Source: an uncultured Erysipelotrichaceae bacterium (GTDB lineage: Bacteria; Bacillota_I; Bacilli_A; RF39; UBA660). From it: 6,781 nucleotides of DNA. A program made the position numbers and the translations under genes. Positions 1-6,526 of the stretch are shown piece by piece (position 1 is the stretch's first letter; every line of letters starts with the position of its first letter). The notes under the pieces were generated by a model. The model did no database searches and was not told the DNA's origin. It worked only from the letters and a program-made list of their open reading frames with translations. The stretch lies in NCBI GenBank assembly GCA_902783405.1, contig CACZQZ010000024.1, positions 1 through 6,781 of the forward strand, read 5' to 3'.

Positions 1-183
1 AATATGTATAATTCTTATGTAGAACATCTTTTAGATTCAAAAAAAGTATTAAAAGAAAATAGAATTTCTATTATTGATTCACTTTTTGTCTTATCTGATT
101 TTTTAAATTACACATATGAAAAGGATGAAGAAAAAGAAAGATTAAATAGACAAAATAACAAAATTTATGGAAAAGCTTTGTAA
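1..183 (+). CDS. 3' end of an unrecognised gene (partial)
   Basis: The first plus-strand frame is open from base 1 to a TAA at 181-183, giving 60 codons that run off the left edge. I do not recognise the product. The visible peptide is hydrophilic and Lys/Glu/Asn-rich, with one hydrophobic stretch (ISIIDSLFVLSDFLNY) followed by a charged tail (EKDEEKERLNRQNNK), so it looks like the helical C-terminus of a larger soluble protein. An ATG at base 4 could in principle start a 59-residue protein, but too little sequence precedes it to judge a ribosome-binding site. The gene converges on the minus-strand genes, and a strong terminator begins 4 bases after its stop, which supports a real gene end here. 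Confidence 0.5.
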   Translation, partial: NMYNSYVEHLLDSKKVLKENRISIIDSLFVLSDFLNYTYEKDEEKERLNRQNNKIYGKAL

Positions 184-187
184 TATT

Positions 188-220
188 AAAAAAGAAGTTA
201 AAACAAATAACTTCTTTTTT
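188..220. terminator. Bidirectional intrinsic terminator
   Basis: This is a perfect 13-bp inverted repeat (188-200 with 208-220) around a 7-base loop. The outer part of the stem is an A-run on the left and a T-run on the right, so each strand gives a hairpin followed by a U-tract. It follows the plus-strand stop at 181-183 directly. On the minus strand it begins within the stop codon (220-222) of the DUF6273-like remnant. It therefore suits convergent termination from both sides. Confidence 0.85.
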
Positions 221-474
221 TATATACTTAAAGCATAAGCTGTAGAAGCGCTCTTTCCATCACCACTTATTATTTTAACTGATGGTTTTAGATAAAGAGT
301 TGGGCGGATGACATGACTATTATTAGTTTTTGTACTATAATTACTAACATAACCAGTATTGAATATATTCCTTACACTATTAGACGAATTAGATATAGGA
401 GTGATTGTCCACCAAACATTTCCTGAATAATGCATCCAATTGAATTTGTTACAATTATCATAATGATCTAAATA
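220..474 (-). pseudogene. Remnant of a DUF6273-like C-terminal domain
   Basis: The minus-strand frame is open from just after an in-frame TAA (475-477) to the TAA at 220-222, 84 codons in all. The peptide has hallmarks of the C-terminal tail common in secreted or surface proteins of gut Bacillota: a WWTITP motif, then VIRPTLYLKPSVKI, then SGDGKSASTAYAL at the end, matching the familiar pattern of WTxSP, VRPvvsLK and GdGtxxxPY. The only ATG (433-435) lies inside the similarity, since the preceding codons (NKFNW) also look like family sequence, and no Shine-Dalgarno precedes it. The pnp terminator sits immediately upstream, so there is no room for the N-terminal part. I read this as the 3' stub of a longer gene cut off by deletion or rearrangement. 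A 71-residue protein starting at 435 is possible but unlikely. The family name is from memory of its motifs, not from a search. Confidence 0.6.
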
Positions 475-484
475 TTAATTGACT

Positions 485-516
485 AAAAAGAGACCTAAAT
501 TTTTAGATCTCTTTTT
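485..516 (-). terminator. Intrinsic terminator of the rpsO-pnp transcript
   Basis: Arms 485-499 and 502-516 pair over 15 positions; in RNA the innermost A-U pairs must open to form a loop. The single imperfect position (494 with 507) is a C/A mismatch in plus-strand RNA but a G-U wobble in minus-strand RNA, so the hairpin is continuous only when read in the pnp direction. A run of five U follows on that strand. It lies about 50 bases past the pnp stop codon. Confidence 0.85.
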
Positions 517-567
517 TGCTCATATATTGATTATCTTATCAGCAATACACATAATTACTATTTTTTA

Positions 568-2697
568 TTATCTTGGAATTGTATCTTTATGAGATAAATT
601 AAGTCTTCCTCTCTTATCATATCCTAAAGATTTTACTAAAATTTCATCTCCAACTTTTACATAATCAGATGCTTTTTCTACTCTTTTATGATCTAATTGA
701 GATACATGAATCATTCCTTCACATCCAGGCCATAATTCTACAAAGCATCCAAAGTCTTCTACCTTAACTACTTTTCCAGTATAAATTTTTCCATCTTCTA
801 CATCTTTAATGACATCTTTAATCATATCAGCAGTTTTATCAATAATTTCTTGATTAGTATGATAAATAATAACTCTACCATCATCTTCTAAATCTACTTT
901 AACTGCATTGGAATCAGTTACGGAATTTACACCAGATGCTTCTAAAATGATTTTTGTAATCATTTCTCCACCTTTTCCAATAACTTCTTTAATCTTATTT
1001 GGATCAATCATAAATGTCATTGTTTTTGGTGCATAAGGACTAACTTCGTCCCTAGGTTTTTCAATAGCACCTTTCATAACTTCTAGAACTTCAAGTCTAG
1101 CTTTTTTAGCTTGCTCTAAAGCTTCTTTTAAAATTTCTTTGGTAATTCCTTTAATTTTGATATCCATTTGAAGTGCACAAATACCATCTTTTGTTCCAGC
1201 AACTTTAAAGTCCATATCTCCTAAGTGATCTTCCATACCTTGAATATCTGTTAAAACAGTATAATCATCTCCACTAGTAATAAGTCCCATTGCAATACCA
1301 GCAACTGGTGCTTTAATTGGAACTCCAGCTGCCATCAAACTCATACATCCCGCACAAATAGAAGCTTGACTTGATGATCCATTACTTTCTAAAATTTCAG
1401 ATACAACACGAATCGTATATGGAAATTCATCTTCGCTAGGAATTACTCTAGCAAGTGCTTTTTCTCCTAATGCTCCATGACCAATCTCTCTTCTTCCAGG
1501 TGAACCATAACGTCCTGTTTCACCAACTGAAAATTGTGGGAAGTTGTAGTGAAGCATAAATCTTTTTTCATCTTCAATCGTAAGTCCATCTAAGATTTGA
1601 TGTTCTCCTAAAGCTCCTAAGGTTGTAATGGATAAACTTTGTGTTTGTCCTCTTGTAAACATCGCAGAACCATGTGTTCTAGGCAGTAAATCAATTTCAG
1701 CAGATAATGGTCTAATTTCATCCATTGCTCTTCCATCTGCTCTAATTTTTTCTTTAACTACGATATTTCTAAATAAGTTATATTCAATTTCTTCTAAAAC
1801 TAAATTTACTTTAGCAAGTAAAATTTTAAGGTCTTCATCTTTTAAATCTTCGTTTTCTTTTGTATACTTTTCAAATTGTTCGTTTTTAATTTTATCAATC
1901 GTATCATATTTCTCTAATTTATCTTTTATTCTAAGTGCTTTATCCAGTGGTTTTGAAACATCTTTTTCAATTTTCTTTCTTAAATCTTCTTCTACTTCTA
2001 ACTTTTCATATTCCATTTTAGGAACGCCAATTTCACTTATAATTTCTTCTTCAAAAGTAATTAGTTCTTTTATAGCTTCATGACCAAACATTAAAGCTTC
2101 TAGCATATCATCTTCACTAGCTTCACTAGCAGAAGATTCTACCATATTAATAGCCTCTTTCGTACCAGCAACTGTTAAGTCAATATCTGATTTTTCTAAC
2201 TCTAGAGCAGTTGGATTGATTATGAATTTTCCGTCTACTCTACCTACTTTAACACCAGCAATTGGCCCTTCGAAAGGTATTTTTGAAATCGATAAAGCTA
2301 AACTAGATGCAAGCATTGCTGTCATCTCTGGTGAGTTATCTTGATCAACTGATAAAACTTCATTAACAACTTGTACTTCGTTTTTAAAGCCTTCCTTAAA
2401 AAGAGGTCTAATTGGACGATCAATCATACGAGCTGCGAGTGTTGCGTTTTCAGATGGTCTTCCTTCTCTTTTAATAAATCCACCTGGTATTTTACCAACA
2501 GAATATAGTTTTTCTTGATATAGAACAGTTAAAGGAAAAAAGTCAGATAGTAAATTAACTGTTTTACTTACAACAGCTGCAGATAAAACAACGGTATCTC
2601 CATAACGAACAAGTACTGCTCCATCTGCTTGTTTAGCCATTTTACCATGTTCAACGATGATTTCTCTTCCTCTAAAGTTTAATTTAAATTCTCTCAT
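568..2697 (-). CDS. pnp: Polyribonucleotide nucleotidyltransferase (PNPase)
   Basis: The product is a phosphorolytic 3'-to-5' exoribonuclease that degrades mRNA to nucleoside diphosphates, normally as a cytosolic trimer and often in the RNA degradosome. At 709 residues it has the full family length. Domains in order: first RNase PH-like core about 14-210; all-helical linker about 238-315, very Lys/Glu-rich; second, catalytic RNase PH core about 327-535; KH domain about 557-615; S1 domain about 637-705. Visible signatures are the RNA-contacting loop GGFIKREGRPSE (FIKR at 74-77, the Firmicute version of FFRR), GRREIGHG (Arg402 and Arg403), the phosphate-binding SNGSSSQAS (Ser441-443), and HLGDMDFKVAGT with Asp490, Asp496 and Lys498 matching the E. 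coli metal and catalytic residues Asp486, Asp492 and Lys494. The KH loop is GKGG (574-577). The ATG start is preceded by AGGAG at 2706-2710, 8 bases upstream. It follows rpsO after about 50 bases with no obvious promoter of its own, as in many bacteria. Confidence 0.98.
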   Translation of the reverse strand: MREFKLNFRGREIIVEHGKMAKQADGAVLVRYGDTVVLSAAVVSKTVNLLSDFFPLTVLYQEKLYSVGKIPGGFIKREGRPSENATLAARMIDRPIRPLFKEGFKNEVQVVNEVLSVDQDNSPEMTAMLASSLALSISKIPFEGPIAGVKVGRVDGKFIINPTALELEKSDIDLTVAGTKEAINMVESSASEASEDDMLEALMFGHEAIKELITFEEEIISEIGVPKMEYEKLEVEEDLRKKIEKDVSKPLDKALRIKDKLEKYDTIDKIKNEQFEKYTKENEDLKDEDLKILLAKVNLVLEEIEYNLFRNIVVKEKIRADGRAMDEIRPLSAEIDLLPRTHGSAMFTRGQTQSLSITTLGALGEHQILDGLTIEDEKRFMLHYNFPQFSVGETGRYGSPGRREIGHGALGEKALARVIPSEDEFPYTIRVVSEILESNGSSSQASICAGCMSLMAAGVPIKAPVAGIAMGLITSGDDYTVLTDIQGMEDHLGDMDFKVAGTKDGICALQMDIKIKGITKEILKEALEQAKKARLEVLEVMKGAIEKPRDEVSPYAPKTMTFMIDPNKIKEVIGKGGEMITKIILEASGVNSVTDSNAVKVDLEDDGRVIIYHTNQEIIDKTADMIKDVIKDVEDGKIYTGKVVKVEDFGCFVELWPGCEGMIHVSQLDHKRVEKASDYVKVGDEILVKSLGYDKRGRLNLSHKDTIPR

Positions 2698-2722
2698 TTT
2701 TACATCTCCTATTTCAGAACAA

Positions 2723-2743
2723 AGACACTCAAAAAGAGTGCCT
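2723..2743 (-). other. rpsO-pnp intergenic hairpin
   Basis: Arms 2723-2730 and 2736-2743 form an 8-bp stem in the minus-strand RNA, with one G-U wobble and a five-U loop. The same position is an A/C mismatch on the plus strand, so the hairpin favours the rpsO-pnp transcript. It starts 5 bases after the rpsO stop codon and ends just upstream of the pnp ribosome-binding site. The tract after it (UUUGUUCUG) is poor in U, so it would be at best a leaky terminator. An RNA-processing or mRNA-stability element is equally possible. Confidence 0.55.
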
Positions 2744-2748
2744 ATTAA

Positions 2749-3018
2749 TTATTTTCTTAAACCTAATTTTTTTACGATTTCACGATATCTTGTAACATCC
2801 TTCTTTAGTAAATAATTAAGTAGGCTTCTTCTTTGTCCAACTTTCTTAAGAAGTCCTCTTCTTGAATGATGATCGTGAATATGTGTTTTTAAATGTTCAG
2901 TAAGGGTATTAATTTCTTCTGTTAAAATTGCAATTTGAACTTCTGGAGAACCTGTGTCGCCTTCAGTTCTAGCATATTTTTTAATAATACTCTCTTTTAC
3001 ATCTTTTGTTAATGCCAT
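2749..3018 (-). CDS. rpsO: 30S ribosomal protein S15
   Basis: S15 is a primary 16S rRNA-binding protein of the small-subunit platform and is needed for S6/S18 binding. The chosen product is 89 residues, exactly the family's usual length. It shows the S15 signatures TGSPEVQ (22-28) and HIHDHHSRRGLL (46-57). His42, Asp49 and Ser52 match E. coli His41, Asp48 and Ser51, which contact the 16S rRNA. The basic C-terminal helix ends KKLGLRK. The frame is open 22 codons further upstream to an ATG at 3082-3084, but that extension has no counterpart in S15 and would run through the leader. The ATG at 3016-3018 has AAGGAG at 3027-3032, 8 bases away. The gene has its own promoter and precedes pnp, a pairing conserved across many bacteria. 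Confidence 0.97.
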   Translation of the reverse strand: MALTKDVKESIIKKYARTEGDTGSPEVQIAILTEEINTLTEHLKTHIHDHHSRRGLLKKVGQRRSLLNYLLKKDVTRYREIVKKLGLRK

Positions 3019-3025
3019 CTTTGTC

Positions 3026-3079
3026 TCTCCTTTCTTATATATTCGCTTAAAACTGAGTAAAAAACCGGAGATTTTTTTA
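3026..3079 (-). promoter_or_regulatory. rpsO leader with possible SD-occluding pseudoknot
   Basis: In the rpsO 5' UTR, UAAAAAA (3079-3073) can pair with UUUUUUA (3064-3058) to form a 7-bp stem with the 8-base loop AUCUCCGG (3072-3065). The loop bases UCUCC (3071-3067) are exactly complementary to GGAGA (3030-3026), the Shine-Dalgarno of rpsO. The two helices interleave, giving an H-type pseudoknot that would hide the ribosome-binding site. S15 is known to repress its own translation through leader RNA structures that differ between phyla, including a pseudoknot in E. coli. The fold and its regulation here are inference: the stem is all A-U and the second helix only 5 bp. Confidence 0.4.
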
Positions 3080-3101
3080 ACCAAGAATTAAGTACATTAT
3101 T

Positions 3102-3130
3102 AATATACACTACATATGTTTTTTTTGCAA
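3102..3130 (-). promoter_or_regulatory. Sigma-A-type promoter of rpsO
   Basis: On the minus strand a -35 element TTGCAA (3130-3125) is separated by exactly 17 bases from a -10 element TATATT (3107-3102), close to the consensus TTGACA-17-TATAAT. A-rich runs directly upstream, between the pbpB stop and the -35, resemble an UP element. Transcription would start near 3095, giving a leader of about 75 nt before the rpsO ATG. The spacer contains the palindrome ACATATGT (3112-3119), whose meaning is unknown. Confidence 0.75.
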
Positions 3131-3147
3131 GATATTTTTTATTTTTT

Positions 3148-5280
3148 TTATTCTAAACCAAATTTTTGTGTAAACTTTACGGCAATAGCAGTATCTTTTC
3201 CAAGTACGGTACCTTCTGGTACGCTTTGTTCAGATACAAAGCCATATCCTTCTGATGTATATGGTAATCCTATTAAATTAAAATAGTTTTGAACAGTTTT
3301 AGAGGACCAACCAATCATATTTGGCATTTTTACTTCTTCACCATTTGTTTTTAAAAGAACTAAATCTTGTTTTAAAATTTTCTTTTCTTTTTTTGGAAAC
3401 TGATCTATAATTTTATCTCCGTTACCAATGATAATAGCAGATATGCCTTCTTTTTCTAAGCTTTCTCGTGCATTTTGAACATCTTTATTGATATAAGATT
3501 CAAGTATTACAGATTGTTTTTTTTCTTTTTCAATATTTTCTGTAAACATACCTTTATAAGTCGCTATATTATTAATAACTTCCCTGATTGATGTTTTTAA
3601 AGATTCATTATTTTGGGTTGAAGGATTAGCTAAAACGCCTAGAATAATGATTTCCGGTTCTTCTTTTGGGAACATTCCAGCAAATGAGTAAATATAACTT
3701 CCTTTTACATATTTTCCAGTATTTGTGTCAACATATTGAGCAGTTCCAGTCTTCCCAATAATATCAAGTCCATCAATTCGGTAAGCTTTTCCTGTCGTAT
3801 AACCATCAGTTCCATTAACAACATTTGACATAAGTTCTTTAATTTTGGTAACTGTATTTGTTGATACAACTCTTTCACTTTCTTCTTTTTTCGCTTTATA
3901 GGTTGTTTTTCCTGTTTTAGCATCCACAATTTTATCTACAACATGTGGTTTAAGCATTTTACCATCATTAGAAATAATGGTAAGAGCACGAAGTTGCTGA
4001 ATAACAGTCGATGTTATTCCTTGTCCAAAAGAGGCAGAGGCAACTTCAATTGGATATCTAAAGGTAATATTACCAGATAGTTCTCTAGATAACTCAATAC
4101 CAGTTTGTTTTCCAAAACCATATTTAGAAAAACATTCTTTTAAATCTTTTCGATTTAAAAACCTTTGCATGATGTTACTAACACCTACATTACTAGAATA
4201 TTCATATCCTTTATCAAAGGTAATTGTACCAAAACCAACATCATTCCAGTCGGTAATCGTATCATCTGTAAACGTTATTTTCGTTGAATCATAAGTAGAA
4301 CTTCCATTATATGTTCCTTTTTCAATTGCACACATATAGGTATATGTTTTCATAATACTTCCTGGTTCATAAAGATATGAAACTAATGGATTTTCATAAC
4401 TCGTTATATTTTTTGTGTTTGGATTAAATGTAGGTGTTGATGTATTAGCTAGTATTTTTCCTGTTTTAGCATCCATAACGCTTATAATCATCCAATTTGG
4501 TTCAGAGTTATTCGTCGCATCTTTGACAGCAGATTCCACAAATCTTTGAATATTAGAATCTAAAGTCAAATAGATATCACTTCCATTAACGGCTTCTATT
4601 CTCTCTTCTTTTGTATCTGGAATTTTATAACCAAATCGATCTCTTTGATATTTAACGTAACCATCAGTTCCTTTTAAAATTTCATCATATTTAGCTTCAA
4701 TACCAAGTTCTCCTTTAATAGAACCATCCTCTTCTTCCTTAGCATAACCAATAATATAAGATGCAAAGTCTCCATTTGGAAAATATCTTTTATGAGATTC
4801 AATAAAATCAATTCCAGGTAAATTTAAAGCTACAATCTTACTTTTGGTTAATTCTGAAATTCCTCTTCCACCAGGACCTAATTCAACTTGATATACATTT
4901 TTATTTAAAAGTTTTAAAATATCTTCTTTATTCATATGAATAAGTGGTGATAATTCTTCTGCTGTTTTTTCTTTATCAACAACATGAAGAGGCGTCTTAT
5001 TTTTTCCGGTTCTCTTTGGAGACAAATAAGCAATAACAGTATAGGAAGTTACATTTAAAGCTAGTACATTTTTATCTTTATCATAAATTGTTCCACGAGA
5101 TGCTGTAAGTGTTTTGGTTACTGTATTTCGTTTAGCCGCAAATTCATCCATATTAATAGAATAAACGTCAGGTGATAAAGCAAGATAAACTAATTGTCCA
5201 GATAAAACCATAACAAAAAGAAGGAACATTAAAAATACGAACCTTGGGAAATTCCATACTTTTGCCTTCTTTTTTTTCAT
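3148..5280 (-). CDS. pbpB: Septal class B penicillin-binding protein with PASTA domains (FtsI/PBP2B-type)
   Basis: This is a membrane-anchored D,D-transpeptidase that cross-links peptidoglycan at the division septum. The 710 residues begin with a short basic cytoplasmic tail (MKKKKAKVW) and one transmembrane anchor about 13-36. Next comes the N-terminal dimerisation domain, starting near the conserved SRGTIYDKDKNVLA and running through GIEAKYDEILKGTDGY. The transpeptidase domain has all three active-site motifs: SIMK (308-311, nucleophile Ser308), SSN (362-364) and KTGT (510-513). Two PASTA repeats follow at the C-terminus: about 588-645, poorly conserved, and about 648-707 (MPNMIGWSSKTV, VPEGTVL). 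Architecture and neighbours fit PBP2B or PBP2X rather than sporulation SpoVD, though SpoVD-like proteins are similar. The ATG is preceded by AAGGTG, whose first bases overlap the ftsL stop codon 9 bases upstream. No terminator hairpin is visible after the stop, so some readthrough into rpsO is possible. Confidence 0.95.
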   Translation of the reverse strand: MKKKKAKVWNFPRFVFLMFLLFVMVLSGQLVYLALSPDVYSINMDEFAAKRNTVTKTLTASRGTIYDKDKNVLALNVTSYTVIAYLSPKRTGKNKTPLHVVDKEKTAEELSPLIHMNKEDILKLLNKNVYQVELGPGGRGISELTKSKIVALNLPGIDFIESHKRYFPNGDFASYIIGYAKEEEDGSIKGELGIEAKYDEILKGTDGYVKYQRDRFGYKIPDTKEERIEAVNGSDIYLTLDSNIQRFVESAVKDATNNSEPNWMIISVMDAKTGKILANTSTPTFNPNTKNITSYENPLVSYLYEPGSIMKTYTYMCAIEKGTYNGSSTYDSTKITFTDDTITDWNDVGFGTITFDKGYEYSSNVGVSNIMQRFLNRKDLKECFSKYGFGKQTGIELSRELSGNITFRYPIEVASASFGQGITSTVIQQLRALTIISNDGKMLKPHVVDKIVDAKTGKTTYKAKKEESERVVSTNTVTKIKELMSNVVNGTDGYTTGKAYRIDGLDIIGKTGTAQYVDTNTGKYVKGSYIYSFAGMFPKEEPEIIILGVLANPSTQNNESLKTSIREVINNIATYKGMFTENIEKEKKQSVILESYINKDVQNARESLEKEGISAIIIGNGDKIIDQFPKKEKKILKQDLVLLKTNGEEVKMPNMIGWSSKTVQNYFNLIGLPYTSEGYGFVSEQSVPEGTVLGKDTAIAVKFTQKFGLE

Positions 5281-5289
5281 GTAATCACC

Positions 5290-5589
5290 TTATTTTTCAA
5301 CTGTTACAATGTTTTCATTGTTATAAGCAAGTCCCATATCTTGAACGACATTTTTTATTTTATCAAAAGATGTTAATTCACTTACTTGCATTTTCATACT
5401 TTCATTTGTTTTTTCTTGATTCTGAATTTCATATTTTAATTTTTCTACACTTATATTTAAATTACCAATATTAGCACCACAAAAGATTTGGACAATTAAA
5501 ATACAAATTGGAGACAAAATAAAGCCAATAAAATAAACAACTTTTTCTCCTTTAGTAAAACGTAATTTTCTTTTTTTGGTTTTTCTCAT
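5290..5589 (-). CDS. ftsL: FtsL-like cell division protein
   Basis: A small bitopic membrane protein of 99 residues. FtsL joins FtsB/DivIC and FtsQ/DivIB in the divisome and links to the septal transpeptidase encoded next door. It has a strongly basic cytoplasmic N-terminus (RKTKKRKLRFTKGEK), one hydrophobic segment about 17-38, a likely coiled coil about 45-75 with an ELTSFDKI motif at its end, and a short extracytoplasmic tail with the GLAYNNENIVTVEK ending typical of the family. FtsL sequences are poorly conserved, so the call rests on topology, size and position between rsmH and pbpB. The frame also opens at a GTG (5596-5598) three codons earlier, but that codon lies inside the AGGTG ribosome-binding site, so the ATG at 5587-5589 is preferred. 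Confidence 0.88.
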   Translation of the reverse strand: MRKTKKRKLRFTKGEKVVYFIGFILSPICILIVQIFCGANIGNLNISVEKLKYEIQNQEKTNESMKMQVSELTSFDKIKNVVQDMGLAYNNENIVTVEK

Positions 5590-5595
5590 TTCTAT

Positions 5596-5600
5596 CACCT
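5596..5600 (-). promoter_or_regulatory. Ribosome-binding site deciding the ftsL start
   Basis: AGGTG lies 6 bases upstream of the ftsL ATG and overlaps the TAG stop of rsmH (5599-5601). The near-cognate GTG start at 5596-5598 is part of this SD, which argues for initiation at the ATG. The overlap also suggests that ribosomes finishing rsmH reinitiate on ftsL. Confidence 0.75.
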
Positions 5601-6516
5601 ATTTTATTCTTTCTATTACTCTAAGTCTAGAACTCCTTGCACGATTATTTTCCTTTTTTTCTTTTTCACTTGGTGTAATATTTTCAATTATTTTAAATTT
5701 TGGTTTTAATTCTTCTGGTACAATTGGCATTTTTTGTAATTCTTTAGGAAGTGTAGATACCTCTCTATAGAGATTCTTACAAATCCTATCTTCTAAAGAA
5801 TGGAATGTAATTACGCAAATTCTACCATGAACATTTAAAAGATCAAATGCATCTTTAAGGGCTTTTTCAAAAACATTTAATTCGTCATTTACTTCAATTC
5901 GTATCGCCTGAAATACCTTTCGAGCCGGATGTTTTTCTCTTTTATATTTTTCTGGAACTGCACTTTTAATAACTTCTACAAGCTCTAGTGTGGTTTTAAT
6001 TGGTTTTTCTTCTCTTACTTTTACAATTTTAGAAGCTATTTGGTATGCATATGCTTCTTCACCATATTCTTTAAAAATTTTGGCTAATTCTTCTTTTGAA
6101 TATGTATTAACAACTGTATAAGCAGTAAGCTGGCTTTCTTGGTTCATACGCATATCAAGTGGTGCATCTTTATGAAAACTAAATCCTCTCATATCTTCAT
6201 CTAATTGAGGGCTAGAAACACCTAAATCAAATAAGATACCATCTACTTTAGTAATCCCACGTTTTTTAAGTTCTTCTTTCATAAAGACGAAGTTACTTTT
6301 AATAATCAAGAAGTTATTATCTACTTCTTTTAATTTACTAGTACTATAAAGAACTGCTTCTTTATCTTGATCAAAAGCGTATAAAAATCCCTTTGGTATT
6401 TTTTTTAATATTTCCATACTATGACCTGCATAACCTAAAGTTGCATCTACAATAATAGCGTCTTCTTTTAAGTTTAAATTTTTGATGGCTTCTTCTTTTA
6501 AAACGCTTATATGCAT
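5599..6516 (-). CDS. rsmH: 16S rRNA (cytosine(1402)-N(4))-methyltransferase
   Basis: RsmH (formerly MraW) uses S-adenosylmethionine to methylate N4 of C1402 in 16S rRNA at the ribosomal P site. The 305 residues match the usual length. Visible family motifs: the SAM-binding loop DATLGYAGHS (24-33), the acidic strand end AFDQDKEA (47-54), FDLGVSSPQLD (96-106), GFSF followed by PLDMRM (119-124), HPARKVFQAIRIEVNDEL (197-214), ITFHSLEDR (236-244) and the C-terminal RARSSRLRVIER (292-303). Tyr29 replaces the more common Gly in the LGGxGHS loop, a variation I believe occurs in other low-GC bacteria. The SD is a run of five G (6522-6526), 5 bases before the ATG and next to the mraZ stop. Second gene of the dcw operon. 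Confidence 0.97.
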   Translation of the reverse strand: MHISVLKEEAIKNLNLKEDAIIVDATLGYAGHSMEILKKIPKGFLYAFDQDKEAVLYSTSKLKEVDNNFLIIKSNFVFMKEELKKRGITKVDGILFDLGVSSPQLDEDMRGFSFHKDAPLDMRMNQESQLTAYTVVNTYSKEELAKIFKEYGEEAYAYQIASKIVKVREEKPIKTTLELVEVIKSAVPEKYKREKHPARKVFQAIRIEVNDELNVFEKALKDAFDLLNVHGRICVITFHSLEDRICKNLYREVSTLPKELQKMPIVPEELKPKFKIIENITPSEKEKKENNRARSSRLRVIERIK

Positions 6517-6526
6517 AATATCCCCC

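Noticed and set aside
220..435. Intact 71-residue gene on the minus strand
   Set aside because: No SD before the ATG, family-like sequence continues upstream of it, and the pnp terminator lies just before; a remnant explains it better.
520..552. Ten-codon minus-strand reading frame in the pnp 3' UTR
   Set aside because: Too short, no SD, and ends just before the terminator stem; nothing supports translation.
1628..2083. 151-codon open frame on the plus strand inside pnp
   Set aside because: It is antisense to the Lys/Glu-rich linker of pnp, and its Ser/Phe/Leu-rich composition is what antisense to those codons gives. No known motifs and no SD context.
3019..3084. Upstream ATG giving a 111-residue S15
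   Set aside because: The 22 extra residues are not found in S15, run through the leader past the strong SD, and the downstream ATG gives the canonical 89 residues.
3112..3119. Palindrome ACATATGT in the rpsO promoter spacer
   Set aside because: An 8-base AT-rich palindrome is expected by chance in sequence of this composition, and no second copy is seen nearby, so no operator is called.
3705..3929. 74-codon minus-strand frame inside pbpB
   Set aside because: It is an alternative frame of the transpeptidase domain; the encoded residues are low-complexity Lys/Leu and the main frame is intact.
5244..5474. Plus-strand open frames at 5244-5474 and 5576-5770
   Set aside because: Both are antisense to well-supported genes (ftsL, pbpB, rsmH), are rich in Leu/Phe/Ser, and show no family resemblance.
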